A stretch of DNA of 64,000 nucleotides, from contig NZ_JACCFO010000001.1 of assembly GCF_013410565.1 (NCBI RefSeq), forward strand, positions 2,170,001 through 2,234,000, given 5' to 3'. Source of the stretch: Streptomonospora nanhaiensis. GTDB taxonomy: Bacteria; Actinomycetota; Actinomycetes; Streptosporangiales; Streptosporangiaceae. Below, piece after piece: positions 7,466 through 16,616 of this stretch (its first letter is position 1; each line of letters starts with the position of its first letter). Under the pieces are notes generated by a model that made no database searches, was not told the DNA's origin, and saw only the letters and a list, made by a program, of their open reading frames with translations. The translations under genes were made by a program, and so were the position numbers.

Positions 7466-8332
7466 TCAGAGGTCGTTCATCATGTCCTTGAGCCGCAGCG
7501 TGGTCTGGGCCGGGGTGTCGGCGATGACGCTGAGGTTCTCCATGGCCATGGTGTAGACGTCGATCTCACTGCGCCGGTCCAGGCACATCGACCCGGTGAG
7601 CTGCTCCAGGTAGACGATGTCGGAGAGCCCGAAGTCGGGGTAGCGCAGGATCGTGAAGGACCCCACCGCCGCGGCGTGCGCGCCCACGCTGAACGGGATG
7701 ATCTGCACCGTGATGTTGGGGCGCTCGCTCAGCTCGATCAGCCGCTCAAGCTGCCCGCGCATGATGTCGGGGCCGCCCACCGGGCGGCGCACCGCGGCCT
7801 CGTCGATGATGGCCCACAGCCGGCAGGCGCCGCTGAGCACGTGGCGCTGCCGGCGCATCCGCACCGCCACGCGGTCCTCGGTCTCGACCGGCTTGACGCG
7901 GTTGCCCAGGGCGATCACCGAGCGGGCGTACTCCTCGGTCTGCAGCATGCCCGGCACGAACTGCGCCTCGTAGACCCGGATGCGGGTTGCGGCCTCCTCA
8001 AGGCCGACATAGACCTGGAACCAGTTGGGCAGGCTCTCGCCGTAGGCCTGCCACCAGCCCGGCTTCTTGGAGTCGCGGGCCAGCTGCACCATGGTGCGGA
8101 TCTGTTCTCTGTCGGTGACCCCGTATAACTTCAGCAGGTCCTCGACGTCGCGCACCTTGAAGCCGACCCGGCCCAGCTCCATACGGCTGATCTTGGACTC
8201 CGAGCCGCGGATGTAGTGGCCGGCCTCGGCCCGGGTGAGGCCCTTGGCCTCCCGGCACTTGCGCAGTTCCGATCCCAGCAGCATCCGGCGCACTGTGGGA
8301 CCGCTCCCCTTCTTCAGACGAGCAATGTCCAC
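7466..8332 (-). CDS. XRE-family regulator with DUF5753 domain (WhiJ-like)
   Basis: A 288-residue regulator. An N-terminal helix-turn-helix (about residues 17-75: LGSELRKCREAKGLTRAEAG then SESKISRMELGR) is followed by a DUF5753 domain containing WWQAYGESLPNWFQVYVGLE, FVPGMLQTEEYARSV and IPFSVGAH. This architecture is typical of WhiJ-like proteins that act in development and antibiotic control in Streptomyces. GTG 8332 is fixed by AGGGAGG 8 bases upstream. The flanking ATPase and DUF397 genes complete the usual trio. The effector is unknown. Confidence 0.93.
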   Translation of the reverse strand: MDIARLKKGSGPTVRRMLLGSELRKCREAKGLTRAEAGHYIRGSESKISRMELGRVGFKVRDVEDLLKLYGVTDREQIRTMVQLARDSKKPGWWQAYGESLPNWFQVYVGLEEAATRIRVYEAQFVPGMLQTEEYARSVIALGNRVKPVETEDRVAVRMRRQRHVLSGACRLWAIIDEAAVRRPVGGPDIMRGQLERLIELSERPNITVQIIPFSVGAHAAAVGSFTILRYPDFGLSDIVYLEQLTGSMCLDRRSEIDVYTMAMENLSVIADTPAQTTLRLKDMMNDL

Positions 8333-8531
8333 TGCCGGTGCCTCCCTGCTCCACTCCGGCGGAACCCGCCGGGGACCGCCGCGCCGCATGGCATACCCAC
8401 GCAAGCCCACGATATCGCCGATTGGACCGACAACTCGATCAGCGGCACCCCGAACGGGCGCCGAAGCGCGCGTCCGGCGCCGGCGCGGAGGGTGGTCCGG
8501 GGCCGCCCGGGGGTGTGCGGGCGGACGGTGG

Positions 8532-9179
8532 TCAGTGGAAACTCGCCCAGACGTACTTCCCCTGGGGCAGGACGGGAAGGACACCCCAGGCGCGGCAGAA
8601 ACACGCCACAAGGTGCAGTCCGCGGCCGTTCTCCAGCCGGAGGTCGGGTTCGCGGGGGATCGGCATGCGCTCACCGCGGTCCCAGACGGCGCAGACGAAC
8701 TCGCCGCCGCGCCGCAGCAGGCCCATGCGGATGGGGTCGTCGAGGGCGGCCGGGCGCGCGGAGGGGCGGCCGTGGCGCAGGGCGTTGGTCACGAGTTCGG
8801 AGACCACGAGTTCGACGTCGGCCACCAGCGCGCCCATGCGCCACTCGCGCAGGACGCCGACGGCGATCTCGCGGGCGGCCGCCGGTGCGGCGGGCTCGGC
8901 CTCCAGGCGGAAGAAGAGGTGGTCGGCGTGCGGTGCCCGCGCACGGCCGTTGTGGTCGGGGGCGCCGTTCAGCAGGACGGACGACCACCACGCCCGTGGA
9001 GAGGGTGCCGCGAACGGCCCCGAACAGTCGCCGTCGTCCAGTCTTCCCATCGATTCGCGGGCTGGTTGTCCGGTCACCGCGATCCCCTCGCAGTCGTCTT
9101 CATCGGGCCCCAGAGCCGGTCCGGCCGGCTGCCGCAGCATCGGGAGCGGATGTCGCGCAGGAACCAAATGCACGTGCAT
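8532..9179 (-). CDS. Anti-sigma-like ATP-binding protein (HATPase_c_2)
   Basis: A protein of up to 215 residues with a single GHKL-type ATPase domain in its last 140 residues. The N-box ELVTNALRHG, the G1-like AVWDRGE and the late GRGLHLVACF are visible. Such RsbW-like proteins accompany XRE/DUF397 clusters (abaA orfA type). The start is uncertain. ATG 9179 sits inside the palindrome at 9168-9179, ATG 9140 and ATG 9050 are alternatives, and none has a good ribosome site. The first 43 codons have lower GC3 than the rest, which favours 9050. A TAGGAT -10 element lies at 9195-9200 (minus strand). Confidence 0.85.
   Translation of the reverse strand: MHVHLVPARHPLPMLRQPAGPALGPDEDDCEGIAVTGQPARESMGRLDDGDCSGPFAAPSPRAWWSSVLLNGAPDHNGRARAPHADHLFFRLEAEPAAPAAAREIAVGVLREWRMGALVADVELVVSELVTNALRHGRPSARPAALDDPIRMGLLRRGGEFVCAVWDRGERMPIPREPDLRLENGRGLHLVACFCRAWGVLPVLPQGKYVWASFH
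9168..9179. promoter_or_regulatory. Second ATGCACGTGCAT operator, before the ATPase gene
   Basis: The same perfect palindrome as at 6969-6980 lies about 16 bp downstream of a TAGGAT -10 hexamer (9195-9200, minus strand), i.e. near the transcription start. This position suggests repression. The repeat of a 12-mer at both outer promoters of one three-gene cluster is unlikely by chance. Confidence 0.65.
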
Positions 9180-9378
9180 TCACCGCATGCAGGCATCCTA
9201 GGGCACCCGTGCCCGGGACTTCAGTGAAAGCGTTGAGTTGCCCGCAGAGTTTCTGCCGCAGATCATGAAAGACCGGTCGGACCTGCAGAAACGTTGGGCA
9301 ATCGGGTACGTGGTCGGCGGCGGGCGCGGGGCCGTCCGCGCGGGTGGGCGGCCCGGTGGCGCGGCGAAGGCGCCTCGG

Positions 9379-10143
9379 TCAGGCGGCGAGCAGCGTACGG
9401 TGGACGCGGTCGGGGTAGTCGGTGATGATCCCGTCCACCCCGTCGCGGATGAGGCGGCGGATGGCCTGGTCGTTGTTGGCGGTCCAGCCGAACATCGCCA
9501 GCCCCTGGGCGTGGGCGTGGCGCACATAGGGCGCTGACACCCGCAGGTGGTGCGGGTTGATCAAGCGCGCGTACTGGGCGATCCGGCGCAGGCCGAGCCG
9601 CCCGTAGGTCTTGCCCAGCGCGGCGGTGTGCAGCGCGGGGGCGGCGGCGGCGATCTCGCGCAGCATGACCCAGTCGAAGCTCTGCAGGATGAGCCGCCCC
9701 TCGGCCCCGGCCTCGCGCCAGTGCGGGTCGGTGCTCAGCTCCTCGGCCAGGCGGCGGGCCATGGCCCGGTCGCGGTCGCGGCGGTGCACCTTCAGCTCCA
9801 CCAGCGCGCCCAGGCCCTCCTCGCGCAGGACCTCCAGGCTCTCGTGCAGGGTGGGGACGCGCTCACCGGCGAAGCCGGGGCCGAACCAGGCGCCGGCGTC
9901 GAGGCGGCGGATCTCGGCGAGGGTGAAGTCGGCGACGTTGAAGGTGCGGCGCTCGGGGAAGACGTCGGCGACGTCGGTGGTGCGGCGCAGGGTGGAGTCG
10001 TGCATGACGACGAACGCGCCGTCGGCCGTCGGGCGGACGTCGATCTCGGCCATGTCGGCGCCGCGCTCGCGGGCGGCGCGCAGGGCCGCCAGGGTGTTCT
10101 CGGGCGCGTACGCCGAGGCGCCGCGGTGGGCGACGACGATCAC
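9379..10143 (-). CDS. Glycerophosphodiester phosphodiesterase
   Basis: A 254-residue GDPD-family TIM barrel that hydrolyses glycerophosphodiesters to glycerol-3-phosphate and an alcohol. Catalytic and metal residues appear at the N-terminus: HRGASAYAPENT (His, Arg, Glu), EIDVRPTADGAFVVMHD (Glu, Asp, His), then ELK further on. The end GWTANNDQAIRRLIRDGVDGIITDYPD is the standard C-terminal signature. No signal peptide is present, so it acts in the cytoplasm. It is monocistronic. The 199 bases downstream, to the ATPase promoter, hold no gene. Confidence 0.94.
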   Translation of the reverse strand: MIVVAHRGASAYAPENTLAALRAARERGADMAEIDVRPTADGAFVVMHDSTLRRTTDVADVFPERRTFNVADFTLAEIRRLDAGAWFGPGFAGERVPTLHESLEVLREEGLGALVELKVHRRDRDRAMARRLAEELSTDPHWREAGAEGRLILQSFDWVMLREIAAAAPALHTAALGKTYGRLGLRRIAQYARLINPHHLRVSAPYVRHAHAQGLAMFGWTANNDQAIRRLIRDGVDGIITDYPDRVHRTLLAA

Positions 10144-10586
10144 CGCCGGTCACCCCGGATGTGCGCCCGGGCGGGCTGCGCCGGGGCGCGGACAGGGCCG
10201 CGGCGCCGCGCGGCCGGATCGGGCGCCCGGTGTGCCGCGGTGCCGACGAGCGACATGGCCACCGCCTCTTTCCACTCGGTCCTCGTGGGGCCTGTCTTCA
10301 AGCCTCACCGCTCCCGGCCAACACGCGGTGGCCGAGGAGTGATCGCCCGGTGGAGCGCGCCGGGCCGTTGCCCGGTCGCGGTCGCCGCGCCGTGCCGCCG
10401 GGGCTTCGTCACTGCGTCACCCTATCGCCGCGCAACGCGCTTTCCCCGGCGCCGCGTGGATTGACCGGCCCGCTCTACCGGGGATGTGGTGGACGCACCA
10501 CCCCGGGCGCGGGGGGCCGCCCCCTGCCGCCGCCTGCCGGCTCCCGACACCGCGCGGCGGCCGCGCGCACGGGGCCCGCGCCGGAC
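10144..10586. other. Gene-free interval of 443 bases
   Basis: No frame here shows codon bias or a recognisable protein on either strand. Part of it must be the promoter of the phosphodiesterase gene, which reads leftward, but I cannot name clear -35/-10 elements. GC-rich stretches at 10500-10580 lie just after the stop of the leftward amidohydrolase gene and may end its transcript. Confidence 0.5.
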
Positions 10587-11339
10587 CTACCGCTCGCCGG
10601 TCTCGGCGATCCCGTAGAAGTCGAGCGCGTTGGCGGTGAACACCCGATCGGCGGCGGCGCCGAGGGTGTCGGCGATGAGCCGCAGGTCGGCGGGGTCGAA
10701 GGGCCGGGGCGCCCGGGTGGAGGGCAGGTCGGTGCCGGCCATCAGGGCGCCGGGGTTGACCTCGGCGATGGCGCGCAGGGCCTCGGGCACGTCGAGGTCG
10801 CCGCGGCCGAAACCGGTCGCCTTGACGCGGGCGCCGGTGCCCACCAGCGCCAGCAGGGCGGGCAGGCCCTCCTGGCTGAGGCCGAGGTGGTCCACGCTCA
10901 CGCGGGGCAGCGGCGCGATGCGGGGGGCCAGGCGGCGCAGGTCGCGGGCGTCGACGTAGAGCTCGGTGGGCCAGTTGAGCAGTTCGGCGGCGCGCATGCC
11001 GAGCTGGACCAGGGCGTCCAGGTCGCCGGCCGGGCCGCGGACCAGGTTGATGCGCAGCGCGCGGACCCCGGCGGCGTGCAGGTCGCGCAGGTGGGAGTCG
11101 GAGGTCTCGGGCGGCAGCTGGGCGACGCCCACGAAGGCGGGCCCCAGCTCGCGCAGCGCGGCGATCAGGTAGTCCTGCTCGGTGCCGTTGAACGACCCGG
11201 CGACCACGGCGCCGCCGGTGACCCCCAGCGCCTCGGCGTGGGCGCGGTAGTCGTCGACGGTGAACGGGTCGGGTCGGTACCCGTCGTTGCCGGGCAGCGC
11301 GAAGCGCGGGTCGATGATGTGGAGGTGGGCGTCGAACAA
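10587..11339 (-). CDS. Amidohydrolase-2 family metal-dependent hydrolase
   Basis: A 250-residue TIM-barrel hydrolase. The opening MFDAHLHIIDPRF carries the HxH metal motif of the amidohydrolase-2 (PF04909) group. Later come ALRINLVRG, VSVDHLGL with a likely metal histidine, AGTDLPSTRAPRPF with the final aspartate, and a closing NALDFYGI. Relatives act on lactones or aromatic decarboxylations. The substrate here is not evident. The gene is divergent from the reductase/acyl-CoA dehydrogenase operon, so shared control through the intergenic operator is possible. Confidence 0.85.
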   Translation of the reverse strand: MFDAHLHIIDPRFALPGNDGYRPDPFTVDDYRAHAEALGVTGGAVVAGSFNGTEQDYLIAALRELGPAFVGVAQLPPETSDSHLRDLHAAGVRALRINLVRGPAGDLDALVQLGMRAAELLNWPTELYVDARDLRRLAPRIAPLPRVSVDHLGLSQEGLPALLALVGTGARVKATGFGRGDLDVPEALRAIAEVNPGALMAGTDLPSTRAPRPFDPADLRLIADTLGAAADRVFTANALDFYGIAETGER

Positions 11340-11567
11340 CGCAGCGCCTCGTTTCGGCCGGGGTCGGGGAGGACCGCACGAGCGGACGGGGAACCGGGGC
11401 CCGAGGGGTGCCCGCTGCGGGGTGGGGCCCGGTCGACCACGCTAGTACGTCCAGCGCACCGCCGTGGGCCGGGCGGGGACTCGTTTCGGACTCGGTCCGC
11501 GCCGGGGCGGGGGCGGCGCGGAGGCGCAGGGGCGCGCGGCCGCCGCGCCGCGCCCGGGACCACCCCA

Positions 11568-11587
11568 CATACCACCTGGTCGGTATG
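11568..11587. promoter_or_regulatory. TetR-type operator at the fatty-acid operon promoter
   Basis: CATACCACCTGGTCGGTATG is a 20-bp dyad with perfect 6-bp outer arms. It is directly followed by a TAGGAT -10 element (11594-11599), so it overlaps the -35 region of the operon starting at 11640. CATACC/GGTATG arms are typical of TetR-family operators. The repressor itself is not obvious nearby. Confidence 0.65.
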
Positions 11588-11639
11588 AGTGGATAGGATC
11601 GGCTCGATGTGTCCTGGACCACCCCCTCGGAGGTAGCCA

Positions 11640-12398
11640 ATGTCAGAAACCCGTCGCGTCGCGATCGTCACCGGGGCCGCCCGCGGCATCGGCGCGGCCA
11701 CGGCGCGCAGGCTGGCCGCCGACGGCCGCGCCGTGGCCGTCGTCGACCTGAAGGAGAGCGACGCCCAGGCCACCGTCGACCGGATCACCGCCGACGGCGG
11801 CACGGCCCTGGCGGTGGGCGCCGACGTCAGCGACCCCGGGCAGGTGGCGGCGGCCGTGGCGCTGGTCGCCGAGCGCCTGGGCCCGCCGACCATCCTCGTC
11901 AACAACGCCGGGGTCATCCGCGACAACCTGCTGTTCAAGATGTCGGAGGACGACTGGGACACCGTCATGCAGGTGCACCTGCGCGGCTCGTTCCTGATGA
12001 CCCGCGCCGTCCAGGAGCACATGACCGCCCAGGGCTGGGGCCGCGTCGTCTCCCTGTCGAGCACCTCGGCGCTGGGCAACCGCGGGCAGGCCAACTACGC
12101 CACCGCCAAGGCCGGCCTCCAGGGCTTCACCAAGACCATCGCCATCGAACTGGGCAAGTTCGGCGTGACCGCCAACGCCGTGGCGCCCGGGTTCATCGAG
12201 ACCGACATGACCCGCGCCACGGCCGAGCGCGTGGGCATGGACTTCGAGGAGTTCAAGGCCGCCGCCGCGGCCCAGATCCCCGTCCGGCGCACCGGCCGGC
12301 CCGAGGACATCGCCGCCACCGTCTCCTTCCTCACCAGCGAGGAGGCCGGGTTCGTCTCCGGCCAGGTCATCTACGTCGCCGGCGGCCCGCGCGACTGA
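11640..12398 (+). CDS. Short-chain dehydrogenase, FabG-like 3-oxoacyl reductase
   Basis: A 252-residue classical SDR. It has the NAD(P) loop TGAARGIGAA near residue 12, NNAG in strand 4, and the catalytic Ser and YATAK motif (SLSSTSALGNRGQANYATAK), ending in the FabG-like FVSGQVIYVAGG. Expected reaction is reversible reduction of a 3-oxoacyl thioester or related ketone. GGAGG precedes ATG 11640. Two acyl-CoA dehydrogenases follow in the same direction, so a catabolic 3-hydroxyacyl-CoA dehydrogenase role is more likely here than fatty acid synthesis. The TetR-type operator lies 53 bases upstream. Confidence 0.92.
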   Translation: MSETRRVAIVTGAARGIGAATARRLAADGRAVAVVDLKESDAQATVDRITADGGTALAVGADVSDPGQVAAAVALVAERLGPPTILVNNAGVIRDNLLFKMSEDDWDTVMQVHLRGSFLMTRAVQEHMTAQGWGRVVSLSSTSALGNRGQANYATAKAGLQGFTKTIAIELGKFGVTANAVAPGFIETDMTRATAERVGMDFEEFKAAAAAQIPVRRTGRPEDIAATVSFLTSEEAGFVSGQVIYVAGGPRD

Positions 12399-12453
12399 CC
12401 CGGCCGCCGCGGCCGCACCCCACCCCCCGCCTGACCCTCAGTTCGGAGGTTCC

Positions 12454-13659
12454 ATGACAACGGCCCCCGCGGGCGCGTCGCTCGACGCGCCCGCACTGCG
12501 GCGGCGGGTCGCCGCCCTCGTCGAGACACACGACCCCGCGACCACCGACCAGCGCGAGTTCCTGGCCGCCCGCTTCGACGCCGGGCTGGCCTGGGTGCAC
12601 TTCCCCGAGGGCGAGGGCGGCCTGGGCGCGCCCCGCTCCCTGCAGGCCGTCGTCGACCAGGAGTTCGAGCGCCTCGGGTTCGTCCCCACCGGCCGCGAGG
12701 GGCTCGTCATCGGCCTGGGCATGGCGGCGCCGACCATCCTGGCCTTCGGCACGCCCGAGCAGCGCGCCCGCTACCTCAAGCCGCTCTACACCGGCGAGGA
12801 GGTCTGGTGCCAGCTCTTCAGCGAGCCCGGCGCCGGCTCCGACCTCGCGGCCCTGGGCACCCGGGCGGTGCGCGACGGTGACACCTGGGTCGTCAACGGG
12901 CAGAAGGTGTGGACCTCCCTGGCGCACCGGGCGCACTTCGCGATCCTGGTCACCCGCACCGACCCCGACGTGCCCAAGCACAAGGGCATGACCTACTTCA
13001 TCTGCGACATGTCCGCCGATGGGGTGGAGGTCCGGCCGCTGCGCCAGCTCACCGGCGAGGCGGAGTTCAACGAGGTTTACCTGACCGACGTCCGCATCCC
13101 CGACTCCCAGCGGCTCGGCGCCGAGGGCGAGGGCTGGCGGGTGGCCCAGACCACGCTGATGAACGAGCGGGTCGCCATCGGCGGCCACCCCGAGCCGCGC
13201 GAGGGCGGGCTCATCGCCGTCGCCGCGCACATCTGGCGCACGCGGCCCGAGCTGCGCACCCCCGGCCTGCACGACGCCCTGCTGCGGCTGTGGGTGGAGG
13301 CCGAGGCGGCGCGGCTGACCAAGGAGCGGCTGCGCCAGCAGCTGGCGGTGGGCCAGCCGGGGCCGGAGGGATCGGCGGCCAAGTTCGCCTTCTCGCGGCT
13401 CAACCAGGAGATCTCCGGGCTGGAGCTGGAGCTGCTGGGCGAGGAGGGCATGCTCTACGACGACTGGACCTTCCGCCGCCCCGAGGGGGTGTCGCTGGCC
13501 GCGCGCTCGCCGGGGTTCCACTACCTGCGCAGCAAGGGCAACTCCATCGAGGGCGGGACCTCCGAGATCCTGCGCAACATCATCGCCGAGCGGGTCCTGG
13601 GCCTGCCCGGGGAGATCCGGGTGGACAAGGACGTCGCGTGGAAGGACCTGCCCAAGTGA
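12454..13659 (+). CDS. Acyl-CoA dehydrogenase, catalytic-type subunit
   Basis: A 401-residue flavoprotein of the acyl-CoA dehydrogenase family, oxidising an acyl-CoA to the enoyl-CoA with electron transfer to ETF. The substrate/FAD segment reads CQLFSEPGAGSDLA, then VNGQKVWTSLAHRAHF. The C-terminal GNSIEGGTSEILRN places a glutamate near residue 366, in the position of the catalytic base of medium-chain enzymes. The following gene overlaps it by 4 bases and encodes a second subunit lacking that motif, so the two probably form a heteromeric enzyme as in actinobacterial steroid side-chain degradation. Confidence 0.93.
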   Translation: MTTAPAGASLDAPALRRRVAALVETHDPATTDQREFLAARFDAGLAWVHFPEGEGGLGAPRSLQAVVDQEFERLGFVPTGREGLVIGLGMAAPTILAFGTPEQRARYLKPLYTGEEVWCQLFSEPGAGSDLAALGTRAVRDGDTWVVNGQKVWTSLAHRAHFAILVTRTDPDVPKHKGMTYFICDMSADGVEVRPLRQLTGEAEFNEVYLTDVRIPDSQRLGAEGEGWRVAQTTLMNERVAIGGHPEPREGGLIAVAAHIWRTRPELRTPGLHDALLRLWVEAEAARLTKERLRQQLAVGQPGPEGSAAKFAFSRLNQEISGLELELLGEEGMLYDDWTFRRPEGVSLAARSPGFHYLRSKGNSIEGGTSEILRNIIAERVLGLPGEIRVDKDVAWKDLPK

Positions 13660-14804
13660 GCGAGAAGCGTCTGGACCTGCTCTACACCGAGGTCGAACAG
13701 GAGCTGCGGGCCAGCGTGCGCTCGCTGCTGGAGGACAAGAGCCCGCCCGAGGCGGTGCTGGCGCGCGTGGAGGGCGACCAGGTCACCGACACCGCGCTGT
13801 GGAAGGAGCTGGCCGGCATCGGCGTGGCGGGGCTGCCGGTGGCCGAGGAGCTGGGCGGCGCGGGCGCCGGCCTGCGGGAGTCGGCCGTGGTCGCCGAGGA
13901 GCTGGGCCGGTGCGTGGCGCCCGTGCCGTTCCTGGGCAGCGCCGTGCTGGCCACCACCGCGCTGCTGGAGGCCGGCGCCGAGGCCGAGGGCGACATCGCC
14001 GCGCTGGCCTCGGGCGAGGCCGTGGCGGCGCTGGCGGTGCCGCTGGCCACTCCCCCGGGCGCGGCCTTCCCCGAGGCGGTGCGCGCCGAGGACGGCGCGC
14101 TGAGCGGCACGGTCACCGGCGTGGTCGACGCCGTGACCGCCGACGTGCTGGTGGTCCCGGCGGTCGGCCCCGACGGTCCGGGGCTCTACGTGGTGGAGGC
14201 CGCGGCCGCGCGGGTGTCGCCCGTGGTGAGCCTGGACCTCACCCGGCCGCTGGCCGAGGTCGCGTTCACCGCGTCGGCGGCGCGGCGGGTGGCCTCCGGC
14301 GAGGCCGCCGGCCGGGCGCTGCGGCGCGCGCTGACGGCCGGGGCGGCCCTGCTGTCGGCCGAGCAGCTGGGTGTGGCCGAGTGGGCGCTGGAGACCACGG
14401 TGGCCTACGCCAAGACCCGCCACCAGTTCGGCCGGCCCATCGGGTCCTTCCAGGCGGTCAAGCACCGGCTGGCCGACCTGTGGGTGGCCGTGTCCCAGGC
14501 GCGGGCGGTGGTGCGCGGCGCGGCCAGCGCGGCGGCTGCCGCGCGGCAGGACCCCGGCGACGCCGAGGCCGCCCGCGAGGCGGAGCTGAACGCGGCGCTG
14601 GCCCAGGCGTTCGTGTCGGGGGTGGCGGTCAAGGCCGCCGAGGAGGCGGTGCAGCTGCACGGCGGTATCGGGTTCACCTGGGAGCATCCGGCGCACCTGT
14701 ACCTCAAGCGGGCCAAGAGCGACGCCATCGCGCTGGGCACCGCCGACCGGCACCGCCTGGCCCTGGCGCGGCTGGTGGACCTGCCGGCGGCCGAGGTCGG
14801 CTGA
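13656..14804 (+). CDS. Acyl-CoA dehydrogenase, partner subunit without the usual catalytic motif
   Basis: A 382-residue acyl-CoA dehydrogenase-fold protein starting at GTG 13656 inside the stop of the preceding gene (GTGA overlap). It retains TVAYAKTRHQFGRPIGSFQAVKHRLADL and ends in LHGGIGFTWEHPAHLYLKRA, but has no EGT-type glutamate. The N-terminal half is divergent. In mycobacterial FadE heterotetramers (ChsE enzymes) one subunit supplies the base and the other lacks it. This pair fits that pattern. Substrate is unknown, and no other sterol genes are visible. Confidence 0.9.
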   Translation: MSEKRLDLLYTEVEQELRASVRSLLEDKSPPEAVLARVEGDQVTDTALWKELAGIGVAGLPVAEELGGAGAGLRESAVVAEELGRCVAPVPFLGSAVLATTALLEAGAEAEGDIAALASGEAVAALAVPLATPPGAAFPEAVRAEDGALSGTVTGVVDAVTADVLVVPAVGPDGPGLYVVEAAAARVSPVVSLDLTRPLAEVAFTASAARRVASGEAAGRALRRALTAGAALLSAEQLGVAEWALETTVAYAKTRHQFGRPIGSFQAVKHRLADLWVAVSQARAVVRGAASAAAAARQDPGDAEAAREAELNAALAQAFVSGVAVKAAEEAVQLHGGIGFTWEHPAHLYLKRAKSDAIALGTADRHRLALARLVDLPAAEVG

Positions 14805-14828
14805 GCGGCCGGCCGCGCGGCGCGGCGG

Positions 14829-14849
14829 CCGGGGCGGCGTGCGCCCCGG
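14829..14849. terminator. Hairpin between convergent genes
   Basis: CCGGGGCG and CGCCCCGG pair around a 5-nt loop in the 73-base gap between the acyl-CoA dehydrogenase and threonine aldolase stops. It could end transcription from either side. There is no T-run. Confidence 0.45.
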
Positions 14850-14877
14850 CGGCCGCCCGCGGGGCCGCCCCGCGCCC

Positions 14878-15888
14878 TCAGAGCGCGGCGGCGGCCTTGG
14901 CGATCCCGGCGACGGCGTCGTCGATGTCGGCGTCGGTGATGTCCAGGTGCACCACCAGCCGCAGCCGGTCGGCGCCGAGCACGACCGAGCCGACCCCCTC
15001 GTCGGCGAGCAGGCCGGCGAGCCGGTGCGCCCGGCCGCGCGGCGCGGTGAGCACCACCATGTTGGTGCGGGCCTCGGCGCGCAGGCCGGGGACCTCGGCG
15101 GCGCCCGCGGCCAGCCGCTCGGCGCGGGCGTGGTCCTCGGCGAGCCGGTCGACGTGGTGGCGCAGGGCGTAGAGCGCTCCGGCGGCGATGATCCCGGCCT
15201 GGCGCATGCCGCCGCCCAGCAGCTTGCGGGCGCGCCGCGCGGCGGCGACGGTTTCGGCGTCGCCGGCCAGGGCCGAGCCCACGGGGGCGCCCAGGCCCTT
15301 GGAGAAGCACACCGACACCGTGTCGGCGCCCTCGGCGACCGCCTCGGGCGCCAGCCCCTGGGCGACGGCGGCGTTCCACAGCCGGGCGCCGTCCAGGTGC
15401 AGGCGCATCCCGTGCTCGCGGGTGAAGCGGGCAACGCGCAACTGCCGCTCGCGCGGCACGACGCGGCCGGTGAAGGTGTTCTCCAGGCAGACCAGGCGGG
15501 GGCGGGCGCGGTGGATGTCGTCGGCGCCGCGGATCCACGCCTCCAGCAGCGCGTCGTCGGGGTAGGCGTCGGGGGAGTCGTACACGCGCGGCTGCACCCG
15601 CGCCAGGACGGCCAGCGCGCCCTGCTCGTTGGCCACCACGTGGGCGTCGCGGTGGGCCCAGACCTCGTCGCCGCTCTCGGTGGAGGCGTAGACGGCCAGC
15701 TGGTTGGACATGTGCCCGGAGGGCACGTACAGGGCGGCCTCCTTGCCCAGCAGCGCGGCGGTCTCCTCCTCCAGCCGCCGGACGGTGGGGTCCTCACCGA
15801 ACACGTCGTCGCCGACCTCGGCCTCGGCCATGGCCCGGCGCATGCCGGGGGTGGGGCGGGTGACGGTGTCCGAACGCAGATCGATCAT
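14878..15888 (-). CDS. Low-specificity L-threonine aldolase
   Basis: A 336-residue PLP enzyme of the beta-eliminating lyase/threonine aldolase family, cleaving L-threonine and L-allo-threonine to glycine and acetaldehyde. The opening [16 protein letters not shown] is diagnostic. [11 protein letters not shown] holds the aspartate that contacts the pyridine nitrogen, and [14 protein letters not shown] holds the PLP lysine (about residue 197). The length matches the family. ATG 15888 is chosen from the conserved start; AGGAGGGAG lies somewhat far upstream. The biotin transporter operon ends 116 bases upstream on the same strand, probably as a separate unit. Confidence 0.94.
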   Translation of the reverse strand: MIDLRSDTVTRPTPGMRRAMAEAEVGDDVFGEDPTVRRLEEETAALLGKEAALYVPSGHMSNQLAVYASTESGDEVWAHRDAHVVANEQGALAVLARVQPRVYDSPDAYPDDALLEAWIRGADDIHRARPRLVCLENTFTGRVVPRERQLRVARFTREHGMRLHLDGARLWNAAVAQGLAPEAVAEGADTVSVCFSKGLGAPVGSALAGDAETVAAARRARKLLGGGMRQAGIIAAGALYALRHHVDRLAEDHARAERLAAGAAEVPGLRAEARTNMVVLTAPRGRAHRLAGLLADEGVGSVVLGADRLRLVVHLDITDADIDDAVAGIAKAAAAL

Positions 15889-16004
15889 GGTGGTGTGCGC
15901 TCTCCCTCCTGCCGCGGCCCCGGTGGCGGGGCGCTTCCACCCTAGCCAGGGCGTGTCCGGCCGGTTCCGCCCGGCCCGTACGCGGGCGGCGGGCGGGGCG
16001 CGCG

Positions 16005-16616
16005 TCAGTCGATGCCGCGCGCGGTCAGCGCCTCGCCCATGGCCTCGGCCGAGCGCAGCAGCCCCACCACCACCGGCACCACGAGCACGTGCGGGCGGCC
16101 GCGCAGGCCCCGGGCGATGTACGCCTCGCGCGAGGCGCGCCAGGACTCCGCCACCATGGGGATGCACCGGATGGTCAGCGCCAGCACCAGGCCCACCCGC
16201 CGGGGGTCGGCGCCGAACACCGTCAGGGGCCGGGCCAGCCGCTCGAAGAGGGCGAGCATCGCGCTGACCCGCGTGGTCGCGGTGACCAGCCCCGACAGCA
16301 GCACGGCGCCGGCGAGCTGGGCGCACAGCCGCGCGGCGGCCCAGGCGTCGCCGGCCAGGAGCTGGAACAGCGCGATGAGGACGAGGAAGGGCGCCAGCGC
16401 CCGCAGGGTGCGCCAGATCGGACGCACCCCCAGGCCGCACAGCGGGTACAGCGCGGCCCCGGCCCCGGCCGCGGCGAGGGCGGCGGGGAGGTTCGCGGCG
16501 GCCACGACCGCGCTCACCGCCGCCACCAGCGCCGCCAGCTTGGCGCCGGCCGGGGCGCGGTGCAGCCAGGAGTCGCCGGGCGCGTACAGCCCGGCCGCCG
16601 CCGGCGCGGCGGTCAC
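16005..16616 (-). CDS. bioN: Biotin ECF transporter transmembrane subunit BioN (EcfT)
   Basis: A 203-residue membrane protein of the CbiQ/EcfT family that couples the ATPase to the substrate-binding protein. About five hydrophobic segments are visible, and the two coupling-helix Ala-Arg-Gly motifs appear as YIARGLRGR and LTARGID. GTG 16616 overlaps the stop of bioM (GTGA) and has GGAGG upstream. It is the last gene of bioY-bioM-bioN. Confidence 0.92.
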   Translation of the reverse strand: MTAAPAAAGLYAPGDSWLHRAPAGAKLAALVAAVSAVVAAANLPAALAAAGAGAALYPLCGLGVRPIWRTLRALAPFLVLIALFQLLAGDAWAAARLCAQLAGAVLLSGLVTATTRVSAMLALFERLARPLTVFGADPRRVGLVLALTIRCIPMVAESWRASREAYIARGLRGRPHVLVVPVVVGLLRSAEAMGEALTARGID

